The notes: generated from the letters alone by a model not told the origin. A DNA stretch of 64,000 bases from DASWED01 sp036394995 (GCA_036394995.1 DASWED010000035.1:1-64000), one strand, 5' to 3'; counted from the first letter of the stretch, positions 31,989-40,343 are shown. Translations and numbers: made by a program.

Positions 31989-33161
31989 TCACGGTGGAGC
32001 CGGGGCGGCCGGCGGGGCGGGCAGCCGCACGATGAAGGTGGAACCCGCTCCCAGGACGGAGCGGACCTCGACGTCCCCGCCGTGTGACTGGGCCACGTGC
32101 CGAACGATGGCCAGTCCCAGCCCGGTCCCCCCGGTGCCCCGGGACCGGGCTGGATCGACCCGGTAAAAGCGCTCGAAGATGCGGTCGAGGTCCCGGGCCG
32201 GGATGCCGAGTCCCGTGTCGGACACCCGCAGCTCGACCTGCCCCTCCCGGTGCCGGAGGATCGCGCGGACCTCCCCGCCGTCCGGCGAGTACCGGATGGC
32301 GTTGTCCAGCAGGTTGTTCACCATCAGCCCGAGGTCCCCGGCCGAACCCTCCACCGTGGCCGCCTCGGCCGCCTCCATCACCAGCCGGATGCCGGCCCTC
32401 TCGGCGCGGGGGCGGAGCCGGTCGACCTCCTCGGCCAGCACCCGTTCCAGGCGCACCGCCGCGGGCCGCCCCGGACCACCCTCCAGCCGGGAGAGGTCCA
32501 GGAGGTCGCCGACCAGCCGCGACAGCCGCACGGCCTCCTGTTCCAGGCGCTCCAGGAACCGCGCCACGGCCGGCGGGTCGTCCTCCGCCGCGTCCCGGAG
32601 GGTCTCGGCCAGGGCGTGGATCGAGGCGACCGGCGTCTTCAGCTCGTGGGAGGCGTTCGCCACGAAGTCCGTTCGGACGCGGTCGATGTGCCGGGCGGCG
32701 GTGACGTCCCGGGCCACCACCACCACCGCTCCCCCTCCGGCCGGCAGGGCCGAGGCCTCGACGGTCCGCCCCCCGGTCTCGAACTCGCACGCCACCGGCC
32801 CGGACTCCCCCCGGCCGGCCCGCGCAGCAGCCTCGGCCACGGCGTGCCGCAGGATCTCGGGCGTGACCTCCCCTGCGGTGGCGAATCGCCGGCCCAGGAG
32901 CTCCCGGGAGGCGGGGTTCACGTAGACCGCGCGCCCGTCCGGGGCGAACAGCACGATCCCGTCGGCCATCGTGGCCAGGATCGCCTCTCGCGAGGCCACG
33001 CGGCCGGCCAGATCCGCGGCGCGGGCGGCACCTGCAACGGCCGCGGCCTCACTCCGCCGGACGGCCTCCCGGTGGCGACGGCGTTCCATGAACAGGGCGA
33101 CGGCCAGCGCGCCCGCCACGACCAGGCCCACCACGGCCGCGGTCCACGCCAACGTCGTCAT
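31989..33161 (-). CDS. PAS sensor histidine kinase, SenX3/PhoR-like
   Basis: A 390-aa sensor kinase with one N-terminal transmembrane helix (about residues 4-24), a PAS domain (ILATMADGIVLFAPDGRAVYVN), HisKA with phospho-His172 in NASHELKTPVAS, and an ATPase domain with N (NNLLDNAIRYSP), G1 (DTGLGIP), F and G2 (GTGLGLAIVRH) boxes. The short periplasmic part and PAS arrangement match SenX3/PhoR, which sense phosphate through the Pst-PhoU complex. The likely partner is the response regulator at 45.3 kb; this pairing is inferred. Confidence 0.88.
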   Translation of the reverse strand: MTTLAWTAAVVGLVVAGALAVALFMERRRHREAVRRSEAAAVAGAARAADLAGRVASREAILATMADGIVLFAPDGRAVYVNPASRELLGRRFATAGEVTPEILRHAVAEAAARAGRGESGPVACEFETGGRTVEASALPAGGGAVVVVARDVTAARHIDRVRTDFVANASHELKTPVASIHALAETLRDAAEDDPPAVARFLERLEQEAVRLSRLVGDLLDLSRLEGGPGRPAAVRLERVLAEEVDRLRPRAERAGIRLVMEAAEAATVEGSAGDLGLMVNNLLDNAIRYSPDGGEVRAILRHREGQVELRVSDTGLGIPARDLDRIFERFYRVDPARSRGTGGTGLGLAIVRHVAQSHGGDVEVRSVLGAGSTFIVRLPAPPAAPAPP

Positions 33162-33186
33162 CGAATCGACATCCTTCCTCCGACGG

Positions 33187-33211
33187 AGTGTAGGCGGCCT
33201 CCGCGTACACT
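33187..33211. promoter_or_regulatory. Divergent -10 boxes for histidine kinase and uppP
   Basis: Two identical TACACT hexamers face away from each other: leftward (complement of 33187-33192) for the kinase and rightward (33206-33211) for uppP. Both genes have purine-rich Shine-Dalgarno sequences downstream (AGGAGGA at 33234-33240 for uppP), so these are leadered transcripts. Confidence 0.5.
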
Positions 33212-33247
33212 TTGCCGACCGTCCGCCCCCACCAGGAGGAACCAGCG

Positions 33248-34096
33248 CTGACTGTCTTCCAGGCCATCGTGCTCGGCATCGTGCAGGGACTCACCGAGTT
33301 CGCCCCGGTGTCGTCCTCCGGGCACCTGATCCTGGTCCCGTGGCTGTTCAACTGGCCCATCCTGCACAACGAGCACCTCAACAAGACCTTCGACGTGGCC
33401 CTTCACATCGGGACGTTCGTCGGGGCGCTGGCCTACTTCTGGCGGGACATCGTCCGGTACCTGGGCGCGTGGGGCCGTTCCATCCGCAAGCGCCGGGCCG
33501 AGACCATCGACGAGCGACTCGCCTGGTACCTGGTCCTCGGGACCATCCCGGGGGCGCTGGCCGGGGCGCTGTTCGAGGACTTCATCGAGGAGAAGCTGGG
33601 GCAGCCGTGGCTGATCGCGGTGATGCTGGCGGTCTTCGCGGTGGTCCTGTTCGTGGTGGACCGGCGGGCTCCGCAGCGCGACGGCGTGGAGCAGATGACC
33701 CTTCGCCGGGGCCTCTTCATCGGTCTGGCCCAGGCCGTGGCCCTCCAGCCCGGCGTCTCGCGGTCCGGCGTCACCATCACCGCGGCCCGGCTCACCGGCA
33801 TGACGCGGGAGGCTGCGGCCCGGTTCTCGTTCCTCCTGGCGCTCCCCGTTATCGGCGGGGCGGGACTGTTCAAGGGCGCCAAGCTCCTCACGGGATCCGA
33901 GCACATTCCGCCGGGGTTCGGCGGGCCCTTCGTGTGGGGGATGGTGGCGGCGGCGATCAGCGGGTTCCTGGTGATCTGGTTCCTGCTCGCCTACCTCCGG
34001 CGACACTCGTTCGCCCCGTTCGTGATGTACCGCCTGGCCGTGGCGGCGGTGGTGCTGGGCGTGATCGCCGCCGGCGTCCGTCCGGCGAGCGTCTGA
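33248..34096 (+). CDS. uppP: Undecaprenyl-diphosphatase, CTG start
   Basis: A 282-aa integral membrane enzyme (BacA/UppP) removing a phosphate from undecaprenyl diphosphate in cell-wall lipid recycling. The signature GLTEFAPVSSSGHL is at residues 15-28 and LQPGVSRSGVTIT in the second active-site loop; about eight membrane helices. A strong AGGAGGA (33234-33240) sits 8 nt before CTG 33248, and starting there gives the standard N-terminus (LTVFQAIVLGIVQGL). TTG 33212 lies upstream of the Shine-Dalgarno and is rejected. Confidence 0.95.
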   Translation: MTVFQAIVLGIVQGLTEFAPVSSSGHLILVPWLFNWPILHNEHLNKTFDVALHIGTFVGALAYFWRDIVRYLGAWGRSIRKRRAETIDERLAWYLVLGTIPGALAGALFEDFIEEKLGQPWLIAVMLAVFAVVLFVVDRRAPQRDGVEQMTLRRGLFIGLAQAVALQPGVSRSGVTITAARLTGMTREAAARFSFLLALPVIGGAGLFKGAKLLTGSEHIPPGFGGPFVWGMVAAAISGFLVIWFLLAYLRRHSFAPFVMYRLAVAAVVLGVIAAGVRPASV

Positions 34097-34111
34097 GCAC
34101 GGACGACAAAC

Positions 34112-34166
34112 GTTCACGGTGGATTCACGGTGACGTCCGAGCTTCGCAACCTCGAGCCGCTAGCGT
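34112..34166 (+). promoter_or_regulatory. PHO box and promoter of zinc-ribbon/CYTH-CHAD unit
   Basis: Direct repeats GTTCACGGTGG (34112-34122) and ATTCACGGTGA (34123-34133) have an 11-bp period, the actinobacterial PhoP-box pattern. A -10 TAGCGT follows at 34161-34166, exactly 49 bp from the first repeat start, as at the two pst promoters. No -35 hexamer is evident, as expected for an activator-dependent promoter. Confidence 0.7.
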
Positions 34167-34173
34167 GCGCAGC

Positions 34174-34509
34174 ATGCGGACCCTCGCGGACGCGCCGGGC
34201 GACTGTCCGGAGTGCCGTTCGGCCGGGAGCGTCGAGCACGGCGTGTGCCAGGTCTGTTTCGCCGAGCTGGAGGAGGGAGCGCCTGTCGCGGAGCCCGGCC
34301 CGTCGCTCGGACTCCGGTTCGCCGACGTCATCGCGGAGCTGGAGGCGGTCGCGGGCCTGGCCGGTCCCGCCGCCGGTCGCGACGTGATCGAGGCCTGCCG
34401 GCGGGCCCGGCTCCTCCTGCACGCGCTCCGGGAGCAGTTCCTGGAGCAGGTCGTGCTGGCGGCGCCGGGCGAACCCCCCGTCCCCGGCGCCACGCCGGTC
34501 GCGATCTGA
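34174..34509 (+). CDS. Small zinc-ribbon protein under PHO-box control
   Basis: A 111-aa protein with an N-terminal zinc ribbon (CPEC, ten residues, CQVC) and a helical C-terminal half (GLRFADVIAELEAVAGL, DVIEACRRARLLLHALREQF). I do not recognise the family. The ATG is 7 bp past the -10 box of a PHO-box promoter, so the message is leaderless and presumably phosphate-starvation induced. The next gene, 50 bp on, encodes a CYTH-CHAD protein, so a role in polyphosphate biology is a reasonable guess. Confidence 0.7.
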   Translation: MRTLADAPGDCPECRSAGSVEHGVCQVCFAELEEGAPVAEPGPSLGLRFADVIAELEAVAGLAGPAAGRDVIEACRRARLLLHALREQFLEQVVLAAPGEPPVPGATPVAI

Positions 34510-34559
34510 TCCCGGAGTCCTCCGGGCCTCCTGTGCCCCGCTGTTATGGTTGGCCGGCC

Positions 34560-36278
34560 ATGGCGCCACCAGAGCAGGCAAGCGGCCGATCGAACGAACG
34601 CGAGGTCGAATGGCAGCTGGACGCGGTGGACCTCCGACCGGTCCGGCGGTGGCTGGAGGCCATGACCGCCGACGGCATGGCCGTCGAGCCCCTCGGGGTC
34701 CGCTCCCTGCACGACCGGTACCTGGACACGGCTGACTGGCGCCTGCACCGGGCCGGATACACGCTCCGGATCCGGACGGCGTCCCGGCGCTCCGAGGCCA
34801 CGGCGAAGTCCCGGGGCACGGTGGCCGAGGGCCTCAGGGACCGTCGCGAGCTCACCGAACCGCTGTCGTCGGGCGATCCCCATGCCGTGGCGTCGGCGCC
34901 CGGACCGGTGGGCGAGCTGGTCCGGGCGCTGGCCGGCTCCCGTCCGCTGGGACTCCTGTTCGAGGTCCGGACCCGACGCCGCGCGTATTCGCTGGCGGTG
35001 GACGGGGGGACGGTGGGCGAGGTGTCGCTCGACGACACGTCGATCCCCGTGGAGGGAGGGCGCCCGGCCCGGCTCCAGCGGGTCGAGATCGAGATCGACC
35101 CCGAGGCCGTCGACGCCGTCGCGCCCCTGATCGACGAGCTCCGGACGGCCTGCGGGCTCCACCCGGCAGCCGCGTCGAAGTTCCAGGCCGGGCTGCTGGC
35201 CGCGGGGCTCGTGCCTCCCCCGGCCCTCGACCTGGGGCCGGTCGAGATCGACGACAGCACGACCATCGGCGAGCTGGCGTTCGCGGTCCTCCGGACCCAG
35301 TTCCGGGAGATGCTGTCCCACGAGCCGGAGGCCCGGCTCGGGGAGGACCCCGAGGGCGTTCACGCGATGCGGGTGGCCATCCGCCGGATGCGCGCGGCGA
35401 TGTCGGTGTTCCGCGAGGTCCTGCCGGTGCGGGCCCAGCGCCTCCGCGACGAGTTCAAGTGGCTGGCGGGGGTCCTGGGGGACGTCCGGGACCTCGACGT
35501 CCAACTCGAACAGGCGGCCGAGTGGGGATCCGGCCTCCCCGGGGAGGACCGCGCGGCGTTGGGGCCGTTGGTGGCCACCCTGAAGGAGCGCCGGGCCGCC
35601 GCTCGGAGCGCGATGCTGCACCACCTCGACTCCCGCCGCTCCGAGCGAATGATGGCCGGCATGAGCGAGATGCTGGTCAGGGGCCCGCTGCGGCGCTCCA
35701 GGGCGTCGCGGACGCCCGCGCTGGTGGCCGGCCCGGAACTGGTGCGTCGGAGGTTCCGGAAGGTCCGCAAGGCGGGCGACGACCTCGACGAGGATTCCCC
35801 GGCCGAGGACCTCCATGCTCTGCGCATCCGCGTCAAGCGGCTCCGGTATGCGGTCGAGTTCCTCGGTCCGCTGCATCCCAAGCGGTCCAAGCGGTTCGTC
35901 CGCCGGCTGGTGGCCATCCAGGACAACCTGGGTGAGCTCCAGGACGCCCGGGTGGCTACGGACCATATCCGCGAGCTGGTGGAGAGCGAGGGGTTCCCGC
36001 TCCGGGCCGTGTTCGTGCTGGGACGGATCAGCGAGCGGTACGCGGCCCAGGCGGCCAGCCTCCGGGCGGAGTTCCCGCGGCTGTACCGCCGCGTCCGGAG
36101 GGGGAGGTGGTCCCGCCTGCGCAAGGCCATGGACCGGCGCCGGGCGGAGGTGCTGGCCACGATGCCCTCGCCCCGTCCCGCTCCAGTTGCTCCCGCCCCG
36201 CAACCCCCGTCCATCGATGAGCCCGCCGACCCCACTCCCGCTACCCCCACCGGGGGCCTGAGCGTCGTGCGGAGCTGA
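34560..36278 (+). CDS. CYTH-CHAD domain protein (polyphosphate-associated)
   Basis: A 572-aa protein. The CYTH triphosphate-tunnel domain covers about residues 12-215 with the family's opening motif in divergent form (EREVEWQLDA for the usual ExExK), the YLDTADWRLHRAGYTLRIR strand and RVEIEIDPEA. The CHAD domain spans about 240-525 with conserved His and basic residues (GVHAMRVAIRRMRAAMSVFR, LHALRIRVKRLRYAVEFLG) known to bind polyphosphate. The tail is Pro-rich. An extended -10 (TGTTATGGT, 34542-34550) 9 bp before the ATG gives it a second, leaderless promoter. It is probably linked to SixA 7 bp downstream. Confidence 0.9.
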   Translation: MAPPEQASGRSNEREVEWQLDAVDLRPVRRWLEAMTADGMAVEPLGVRSLHDRYLDTADWRLHRAGYTLRIRTASRRSEATAKSRGTVAEGLRDRRELTEPLSSGDPHAVASAPGPVGELVRALAGSRPLGLLFEVRTRRRAYSLAVDGGTVGEVSLDDTSIPVEGGRPARLQRVEIEIDPEAVDAVAPLIDELRTACGLHPAAASKFQAGLLAAGLVPPPALDLGPVEIDDSTTIGELAFAVLRTQFREMLSHEPEARLGEDPEGVHAMRVAIRRMRAAMSVFREVLPVRAQRLRDEFKWLAGVLGDVRDLDVQLEQAAEWGSGLPGEDRAALGPLVATLKERRAAARSAMLHHLDSRRSERMMAGMSEMLVRGPLRRSRASRTPALVAGPELVRRRFRKVRKAGDDLDEDSPAEDLHALRIRVKRLRYAVEFLGPLHPKRSKRFVRRLVAIQDNLGELQDARVATDHIRELVESEGFPLRAVFVLGRISERYAAQAASLRAEFPRLYRRVRRGRWSRLRKAMDRRRAEVLATMPSPRPAPVAPAPQPPSIDEPADPTPATPTGGLSVVRS

Positions 36279-36285
36279 GCGGGCC

Positions 36286-36786
36286 GTGGAGGTCCTGCTG
36301 GTCCGCCACGCCATCGCCGAGGCCCGCGACCCCGAACGGTGGCCGGACGACCGCGACCGCCCCCTGACCGACCAGGGTGAGTCCCGAATGCGCCGGGCGG
36401 CGAAGGGGTTGGGCCTGATCGTGTCCGGCGCCGACCTCTTGTTCTCGAGCCCGCTGGCCCGCGCCTGGCAGACCGCCCAGATCCTCCACGAGGAGATCGG
36501 GTGGCCGGCACCTGGCCGGTGGTCCCAGCTCGAACCGGATCGCTCGCCGGCCCAGGCCGTTCTGGCCCTGGGCTCCCACGCGGAGGCGGCCAGGGTGGCG
36601 CTGGTGGGCCACGAGCCTGGGATGTCCGAGATCGCGGCCTACCTGATGGTCGGAGCGGCGCGACGGGGGCCCGGGATCGAGATGCGCAAGGGCGGCGTGG
36701 CCTGCCTGGGCGTGGACGGGGTTCCGGGGCCCGGATCCGCCTGGCTCAGGTGGCTGGCGACGCCGAAGATGCTCCGGTCGATGTAG
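36286..36786 (+). CDS. SixA-type phosphohistidine phosphatase
   Basis: A 166-aa histidine phosphatase of the SixA group. The motif VLLVRHAIAEARDPERWPDD has the RHG-type His, SSPLARAWQTAQIL the basic loop, and ALVGHEPGMSEIA the second His. SixA enzymes dephosphorylate histidine phosphotransfer proteins or act on small phosphates. GTG start, 7 bp after the CYTH-CHAD gene. CYTH-CHAD plus SixA is a frequent actinobacterial and proteobacterial neighbourhood. The 3' end overlaps the convergent kinase gene by 41 bp. Confidence 0.88.
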   Translation: MEVLLVRHAIAEARDPERWPDDRDRPLTDQGESRMRRAAKGLGLIVSGADLLFSSPLARAWQTAQILHEEIGWPAPGRWSQLEPDRSPAQAVLALGSHAEAARVALVGHEPGMSEIAAYLMVGAARRGPGIEMRKGGVACLGVDGVPGPGSAWLRWLATPKMLRSM

Positions 36787-37552
36787 CGGAGCCATCGCCC
36801 GGTATGGCGTCGGCTCCCTGGGCCGCGTCGAGGGTCCGGGCCAGGCTCGGGACCGGTTCGACCTCCATGCCGTGGAGGGCCCGCTCGACTTCCTGACGCA
36901 CGGCCCCGAAGGTCTCGGAGATGTTCCGCCGGGCGTCGATCACCGTGAAGGAGTGCCGCTCGGCCAGCCGGAGGAACTCCGCCAGGAGATCGGTCTGGTA
37001 CCGCACGAAGCTCCGGTACACGTCGGCCTCTCGCAGGTAGTCGAGCCCGGACTCCCAGTAGTCGAACCCCCGCTTCGAGAGCACCCGGGGCAGCAGGTGC
37101 TCGACGTCGATGTCGAGGTACATGACGGCGTCGGGGACCAGGGCGAACCCGTACAGCTCCTCCATCCAGTCCGCCGGCACTCCCCGCACGGCAGCCCGGG
37201 CGATGAGCGAGAACACGTACCGGTCCACCAGGGCCACCATCCCGGCCCGGAGCGCCGGTATGATCTGGCGCTCCATCCGGTCCCAGAAGTCGGTGGCGTA
37301 GAACAGGTTGAGCGTGATGGGGTCGAGCGTGTGCCCCTGCTTGGCCCGCTTGATCCCGGGCCCGGCCAGCTCGCTGCGGACCAGTCCTGTGTCGAGCACC
37401 GCGTAGCCCCGGTCCTCCAGCCATTCCTTGAGCAGGGCCACCTGGGTGGACCGCCCCACGCCGTCGGTTCCCTCGATGACGATGAGCCGGCCGGGCAGCG
37501 TCCGGTCGTCGATTCCCGGCGGGGGGTCGCCGTAAAAGCGGACCTCGGTCAC
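36746..37552 (-). CDS. dTMP kinase-like protein with Arg in P-loop
   Basis: A 268-aa thymidylate-kinase homologue. The P-loop reads GTDGVGRST (residues 28-36), with Arg34 where kinases have Lys. ALVDRYVFSLIARAAVRG is the DRY-type motif. The C-terminus has a Ser/Thr/Ala extension. It overlaps the next-upstream paralogue (GTGA) and shares its organisation. The missing Walker Lys argues for altered or lost kinase activity, though Arg is tolerated in some P-loop proteins. It is the last gene of a ppx-tmk-tmk operon. Confidence 0.8.
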   Translation of the reverse strand: MTEVRFYGDPPPGIDDRTLPGRLIVIEGTDGVGRSTQVALLKEWLEDRGYAVLDTGLVRSELAGPGIKRAKQGHTLDPITLNLFYATDFWDRMERQIIPALRAGMVALVDRYVFSLIARAAVRGVPADWMEELYGFALVPDAVMYLDIDVEHLLPRVLSKRGFDYWESGLDYLREADVYRSFVRYQTDLLAEFLRLAERHSFTVIDARRNISETFGAVRQEVERALHGMEVEPVPSLARTLDAAQGADAIPGDGSATSTGASSASPAT

Positions 37553-38310
37553 GGGGTGGCCCCTCCCGTTCGGTCCACCAGGTACCGGCCCCGCAGCGAG
37601 GTCTCGGTGAGCGCATCGGAGACGTTGCCCCCCTCCACCCGCCGGACCCCCTCCAGGTGAGGTTCCACCAGCCGGCGCATCTGCTGCTGCTGACGGATGA
37701 GGTTCTCGGTGGCGTTCATCCGCACCAGGCCGTACTCCGCGACCATGGCCTCGTACTCCTTCTGGATGAGGCCCTGGTACCGCCGGAACGACTCGGCGGG
37801 GTCGTCGGCCAGCTCGAGGTCCAGCCCCGCCTCGTAGTACTTGAGGGTGGGCCGGCCGTCCATGATCCGGCGGATCGCCTCGTCGAGCGGGACGTCGAAG
37901 TAGAACGCCAGGCTGGGCAACACCGCGAACGAGTACACACGCCGGATCCACTCCCTGCTCACCCCCCGGACGGCATCGCGGGCGAACGCGGTGTACACGT
38001 AGCGGTCCGCCAGGACGATGGCGCCCGACCGCAGCGCCGGGAGGATCTGGGCGTGGACGCGGTTCGCGAAGTCGGCCGCGTGGATCAGCGAGAACGACAT
38101 CGGGGAGAGCAGCCGGAGCTTCTTCCCCCGCCGGGTGGTCCCCTTCACGATCGGGGAGGAGTTCCACTCCGTGAACACCACCAGGTACCCCAGGCTGGTC
38201 AGCCACTTGTGGAGGAGGTCCAGCTGCGTGCTCTTCCCCGACCCGTCGATGCCCTCCACGATGAACAGCCGTCCGGGGAGGTTCTCCGTGCCGTCGCCCG
38301 CTTCGATCAT
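37549..38310 (-). CDS. tmk: Thymidylate kinase
   Basis: A 253-aa dTMP kinase with a canonical P-loop (EGIDGSGKSTQL, Lys26), IVLADRYVYTAFARDAVRG and the lid segment rich in Arg and Lys. It phosphorylates dTMP to dTDP. It is longer than classic Tmk (about 210 aa), like the tandem paralogue downstream, so these form a distinct two-copy subgroup. The start overlaps the Ppx/GppA stop (ATGA); expression is coupled to a polyphosphate/ppGpp phosphatase. Confidence 0.85.
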   Translation of the reverse strand: MIEAGDGTENLPGRLFIVEGIDGSGKSTQLDLLHKWLTSLGYLVVFTEWNSSPIVKGTTRRGKKLRLLSPMSFSLIHAADFANRVHAQILPALRSGAIVLADRYVYTAFARDAVRGVSREWIRRVYSFAVLPSLAFYFDVPLDEAIRRIMDGRPTLKYYEAGLDLELADDPAESFRRYQGLIQKEYEAMVAEYGLVRMNATENLIRQQQQMRRLVEPHLEGVRRVEGGNVSDALTETSLRGRYLVDRTGGATP

Positions 38311-39797
38311 CCAGCCTCCTCGATGACCAGCCGCCTGCCGAAGGCGCGCCGGAACCGGTTCGCCAGGCCGCCGGGCCGCCATGCCGCGAGCGCCGGCGCC
38401 GCCAGCGCCACCTGGCGGGATCGGACCCGGCACGACACGGACACCGGTTCCCCCGGAGGCGTCCGGCTCTCGATCTCGTCCGCCAGGGCCAGGATAGCGC
38501 CGGCCCGGGCCGCCCACTCCCGGTCGGCCCGTGAGAGCTCGGCCCGGTAGGGCTCGGGCCGCTCCCCGGCGGCGTGCAGGGTGATGGCGGACAGCATGGC
38601 CAGGTGGCGATGGGAGAAGCCGGTGAGGTCGGCGGAGAGCGCGATGCCCGCCGCCTGGGCGAAGCGGTCGTAGTAGTCCACGGCCCGCCCCACGTCGAGG
38701 GTGGTGGCGGCGTGGGCGAGCATCTCCACCTGCTCCGGCTGGGCCTCGGGGTCGAGGTCGGCTGCAAGGCGCTCCACCACCACCACGCGCCGGGCGGCCC
38801 GCGCGGGGTCCCACGTGGAGAAGCGCTCGGTGAGGGCCGCCACCGACGCCCGGCGGACCTCGGTCGGCCGGGACGTCGACATGCCGAGCTCCGTGAGGGC
38901 CACGCCCTCCCGGAGCCCCTGTCCGGACACCAGCACACCGCCGGCCCCCACGAACTCGATGAGGGCCAGCACCACCAGGGCCCCGCCCACGATCGAGTCG
39001 GCGCGGTCCGCGTTGAGCCCGGGCGTCGAGCGGCGCCGGGCCAGCTTCCGCCCCGCCAGCATGGTGGCCAGGTCCCGGTAGCGGCCGGCCGGGAGCTGGT
39101 AGCCGTGGAGGTGCGGGATGAACGTGCGGTGCCGCCGGGCGTCCATCCGGGCCAGGTTCCGCACGGTTCCACCCGTCCCGACCAGCCGCTCCCCCGACGC
39201 GAGCGCGGGGATCTCCGCGTCCTCCAGGGCCCTTCGGACGTGCCGGGCGAGTGCCTCCGTCTCCTCCGCTCCCGGCGGGTCCGACCTCAGCAGATCGTCC
39301 GACAGACGGAGCGCGCCGAGCGGCAGGGTCCAGGTCCGGCCCAGCTCCCGTTCCCGGAACCGGCTGAGCTCCACGCTGCCACCCCCGATGTCGAACAGGA
39401 GTCCGTCGTCGACGGGGAGGCCGTGGACGGCCCCCAGGAACGCGAACGCGGCCTCCTGGCGGCCGTCGATGACCCGGACCTCCACGCCGGTGAGCTCGCG
39501 CACGGCGTCGACGAAGGCCTCGCCGTTGGCGGCCTCCCGGACGGCCGATGTGGCCACGGCGATCGTCCGGACGGCCCCGCCGCCCCGGGCCAGCGCCGTG
39601 AAATCCCTGAGGGCGACCACCGTCCGGTCCAGGGCCGCCGGGCCCAGGAGCCCACCCGACGCCACGTCCCGCCCCAGCCGCAGGGGGGCCCTGGTGTCGG
39701 CCACGATCTGCAGGTGGCCGTCGGCCGAGACCACGACCACCACCACCCGGCCCGAGTTCGAGCCGATATCGATCACGGCGATGGGACCCTCGGCCAC
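38307..39797 (-). CDS. Exopolyphosphatase / ppGpp phosphatase (Ppx/GppA)
   Basis: A 496-aa protein of the Ppx/GppA ASKHA family that hydrolyses polyphosphate or pppGpp. Phosphate-1 motif AVIDIGSNSGRVVVV, LLFDIGGGSVELS for phosphate-2, LVGTGGTVRNLARM, and a C-terminal HD-like helical region (FSHRHLAMLSAITLHAAG). GTG 39797 is chosen: it has GGAG 9 nt upstream and gives the family N-terminus, whereas GTG 39851 lies upstream of a TATACT promoter and is excluded. Together with the pst region and CYTH-CHAD this suggests polyphosphate turnover. Confidence 0.88.
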   Translation of the reverse strand: MAEGPIAVIDIGSNSGRVVVVVVSADGHLQIVADTRAPLRLGRDVASGGLLGPAALDRTVVALRDFTALARGGGAVRTIAVATSAVREAANGEAFVDAVRELTGVEVRVIDGRQEAAFAFLGAVHGLPVDDGLLFDIGGGSVELSRFRERELGRTWTLPLGALRLSDDLLRSDPPGAEETEALARHVRRALEDAEIPALASGERLVGTGGTVRNLARMDARRHRTFIPHLHGYQLPAGRYRDLATMLAGRKLARRRSTPGLNADRADSIVGGALVVLALIEFVGAGGVLVSGQGLREGVALTELGMSTSRPTEVRRASVAALTERFSTWDPARAARRVVVVERLAADLDPEAQPEQVEMLAHAATTLDVGRAVDYYDRFAQAAGIALSADLTGFSHRHLAMLSAITLHAAGERPEPYRAELSRADREWAARAGAILALADEIESRTPPGEPVSVSCRVRSRQVALAAPALAAWRPGGLANRFRRAFGRRLVIEEAG

Positions 39798-39804
39798 GGG
39801 AATC

Positions 39805-39846
39805 TGCTCCGCCGAGGAGCGCGGTGCTTCTCGGCGGGCGAGTATA
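39805..39846 (-). promoter_or_regulatory. ppx promoter and leader hairpin
   Basis: Read leftward, a consensus -10 TATACT (complement of 39841-39846) is followed by a perfect 8-bp inverted repeat, CCGCCGAG (complement 39830-39837) and CTCGGCGG (complement 39809-39816). The distal arm overlaps the first bases of the GGAG Shine-Dalgarno for GTG 39797. The hairpin could therefore limit ribosome access if the transcript starts at or before 39837. Confidence 0.45.
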
Positions 39847-39858
39847 GCCACGCGGATC

Positions 39859-40281
39859 TCAGCGGCCGGCGGCCGGTGAACCGAGCTCCAGCTCGGACAG
39901 GAGCACCCTGACGCGCCGGTCGATCTCGTCGCGGATCTCCCGAACCCGCTCCAGCGGGCCTCCCCTGGGGTCCGGGAGGCCCCAGTCCTGGACGTCGCGA
40001 TACCGGATGGCCGGGCAGGCCTCCTCGTCGACGGAGCACCCCATCGTGACAACGCGGTCGGCGGAGGCCACGAGCTCGTCGGTGACCAGCTGTCCTCGGT
40101 GCCCCGATACGTCGATCCCGATCTCGGCCATGGCCTCGACCACCTCCGGGTGGGGCGGACCGCCGGGGATCGTCCCGGCCGACCGGGCCTCCGCCCGACC
40201 GCCGGCGGCACGATTGAACAGCGCCTCGGCCATCACGCTTCGGCCGGCGTTGTGGACGCACACGAAGAGCACGAGCGGCAC
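39859..40281 (-). CDS. arsC: Arsenate reductase, thioredoxin-coupled type
   Basis: A 140-aa low-molecular-weight phosphatase-fold protein. The P-loop CVHNAGRS has nucleophile Cys8, and Cys82 and Cys89 (MGCSVDEEACP) form the redox relay, at the same numbers as in the Staphylococcus pI258 enzyme. This triad distinguishes ArsC from plain tyrosine phosphatases. It reduces arsenate to arsenite using thioredoxin. No arsenite pump or ArsR is in the window. Its placement beside a high-affinity phosphate transporter makes sense because Pst also admits arsenate. Confidence 0.88.
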   Translation of the reverse strand: MPLVLFVCVHNAGRSVMAEALFNRAAGGRAEARSAGTIPGGPPHPEVVEAMAEIGIDVSGHRGQLVTDELVASADRVVTMGCSVDEEACPAIRYRDVQDWGLPDPRGGPLERVREIRDEIDRRVRVLLSELELGSPAAGR

Positions 40282-40343
40282 CGGGCCAGCCTGCCACCGG
40301 TTCGCTCGGACGACAAGGGCCCGGATGGAAGCCTTCGCTGCCC

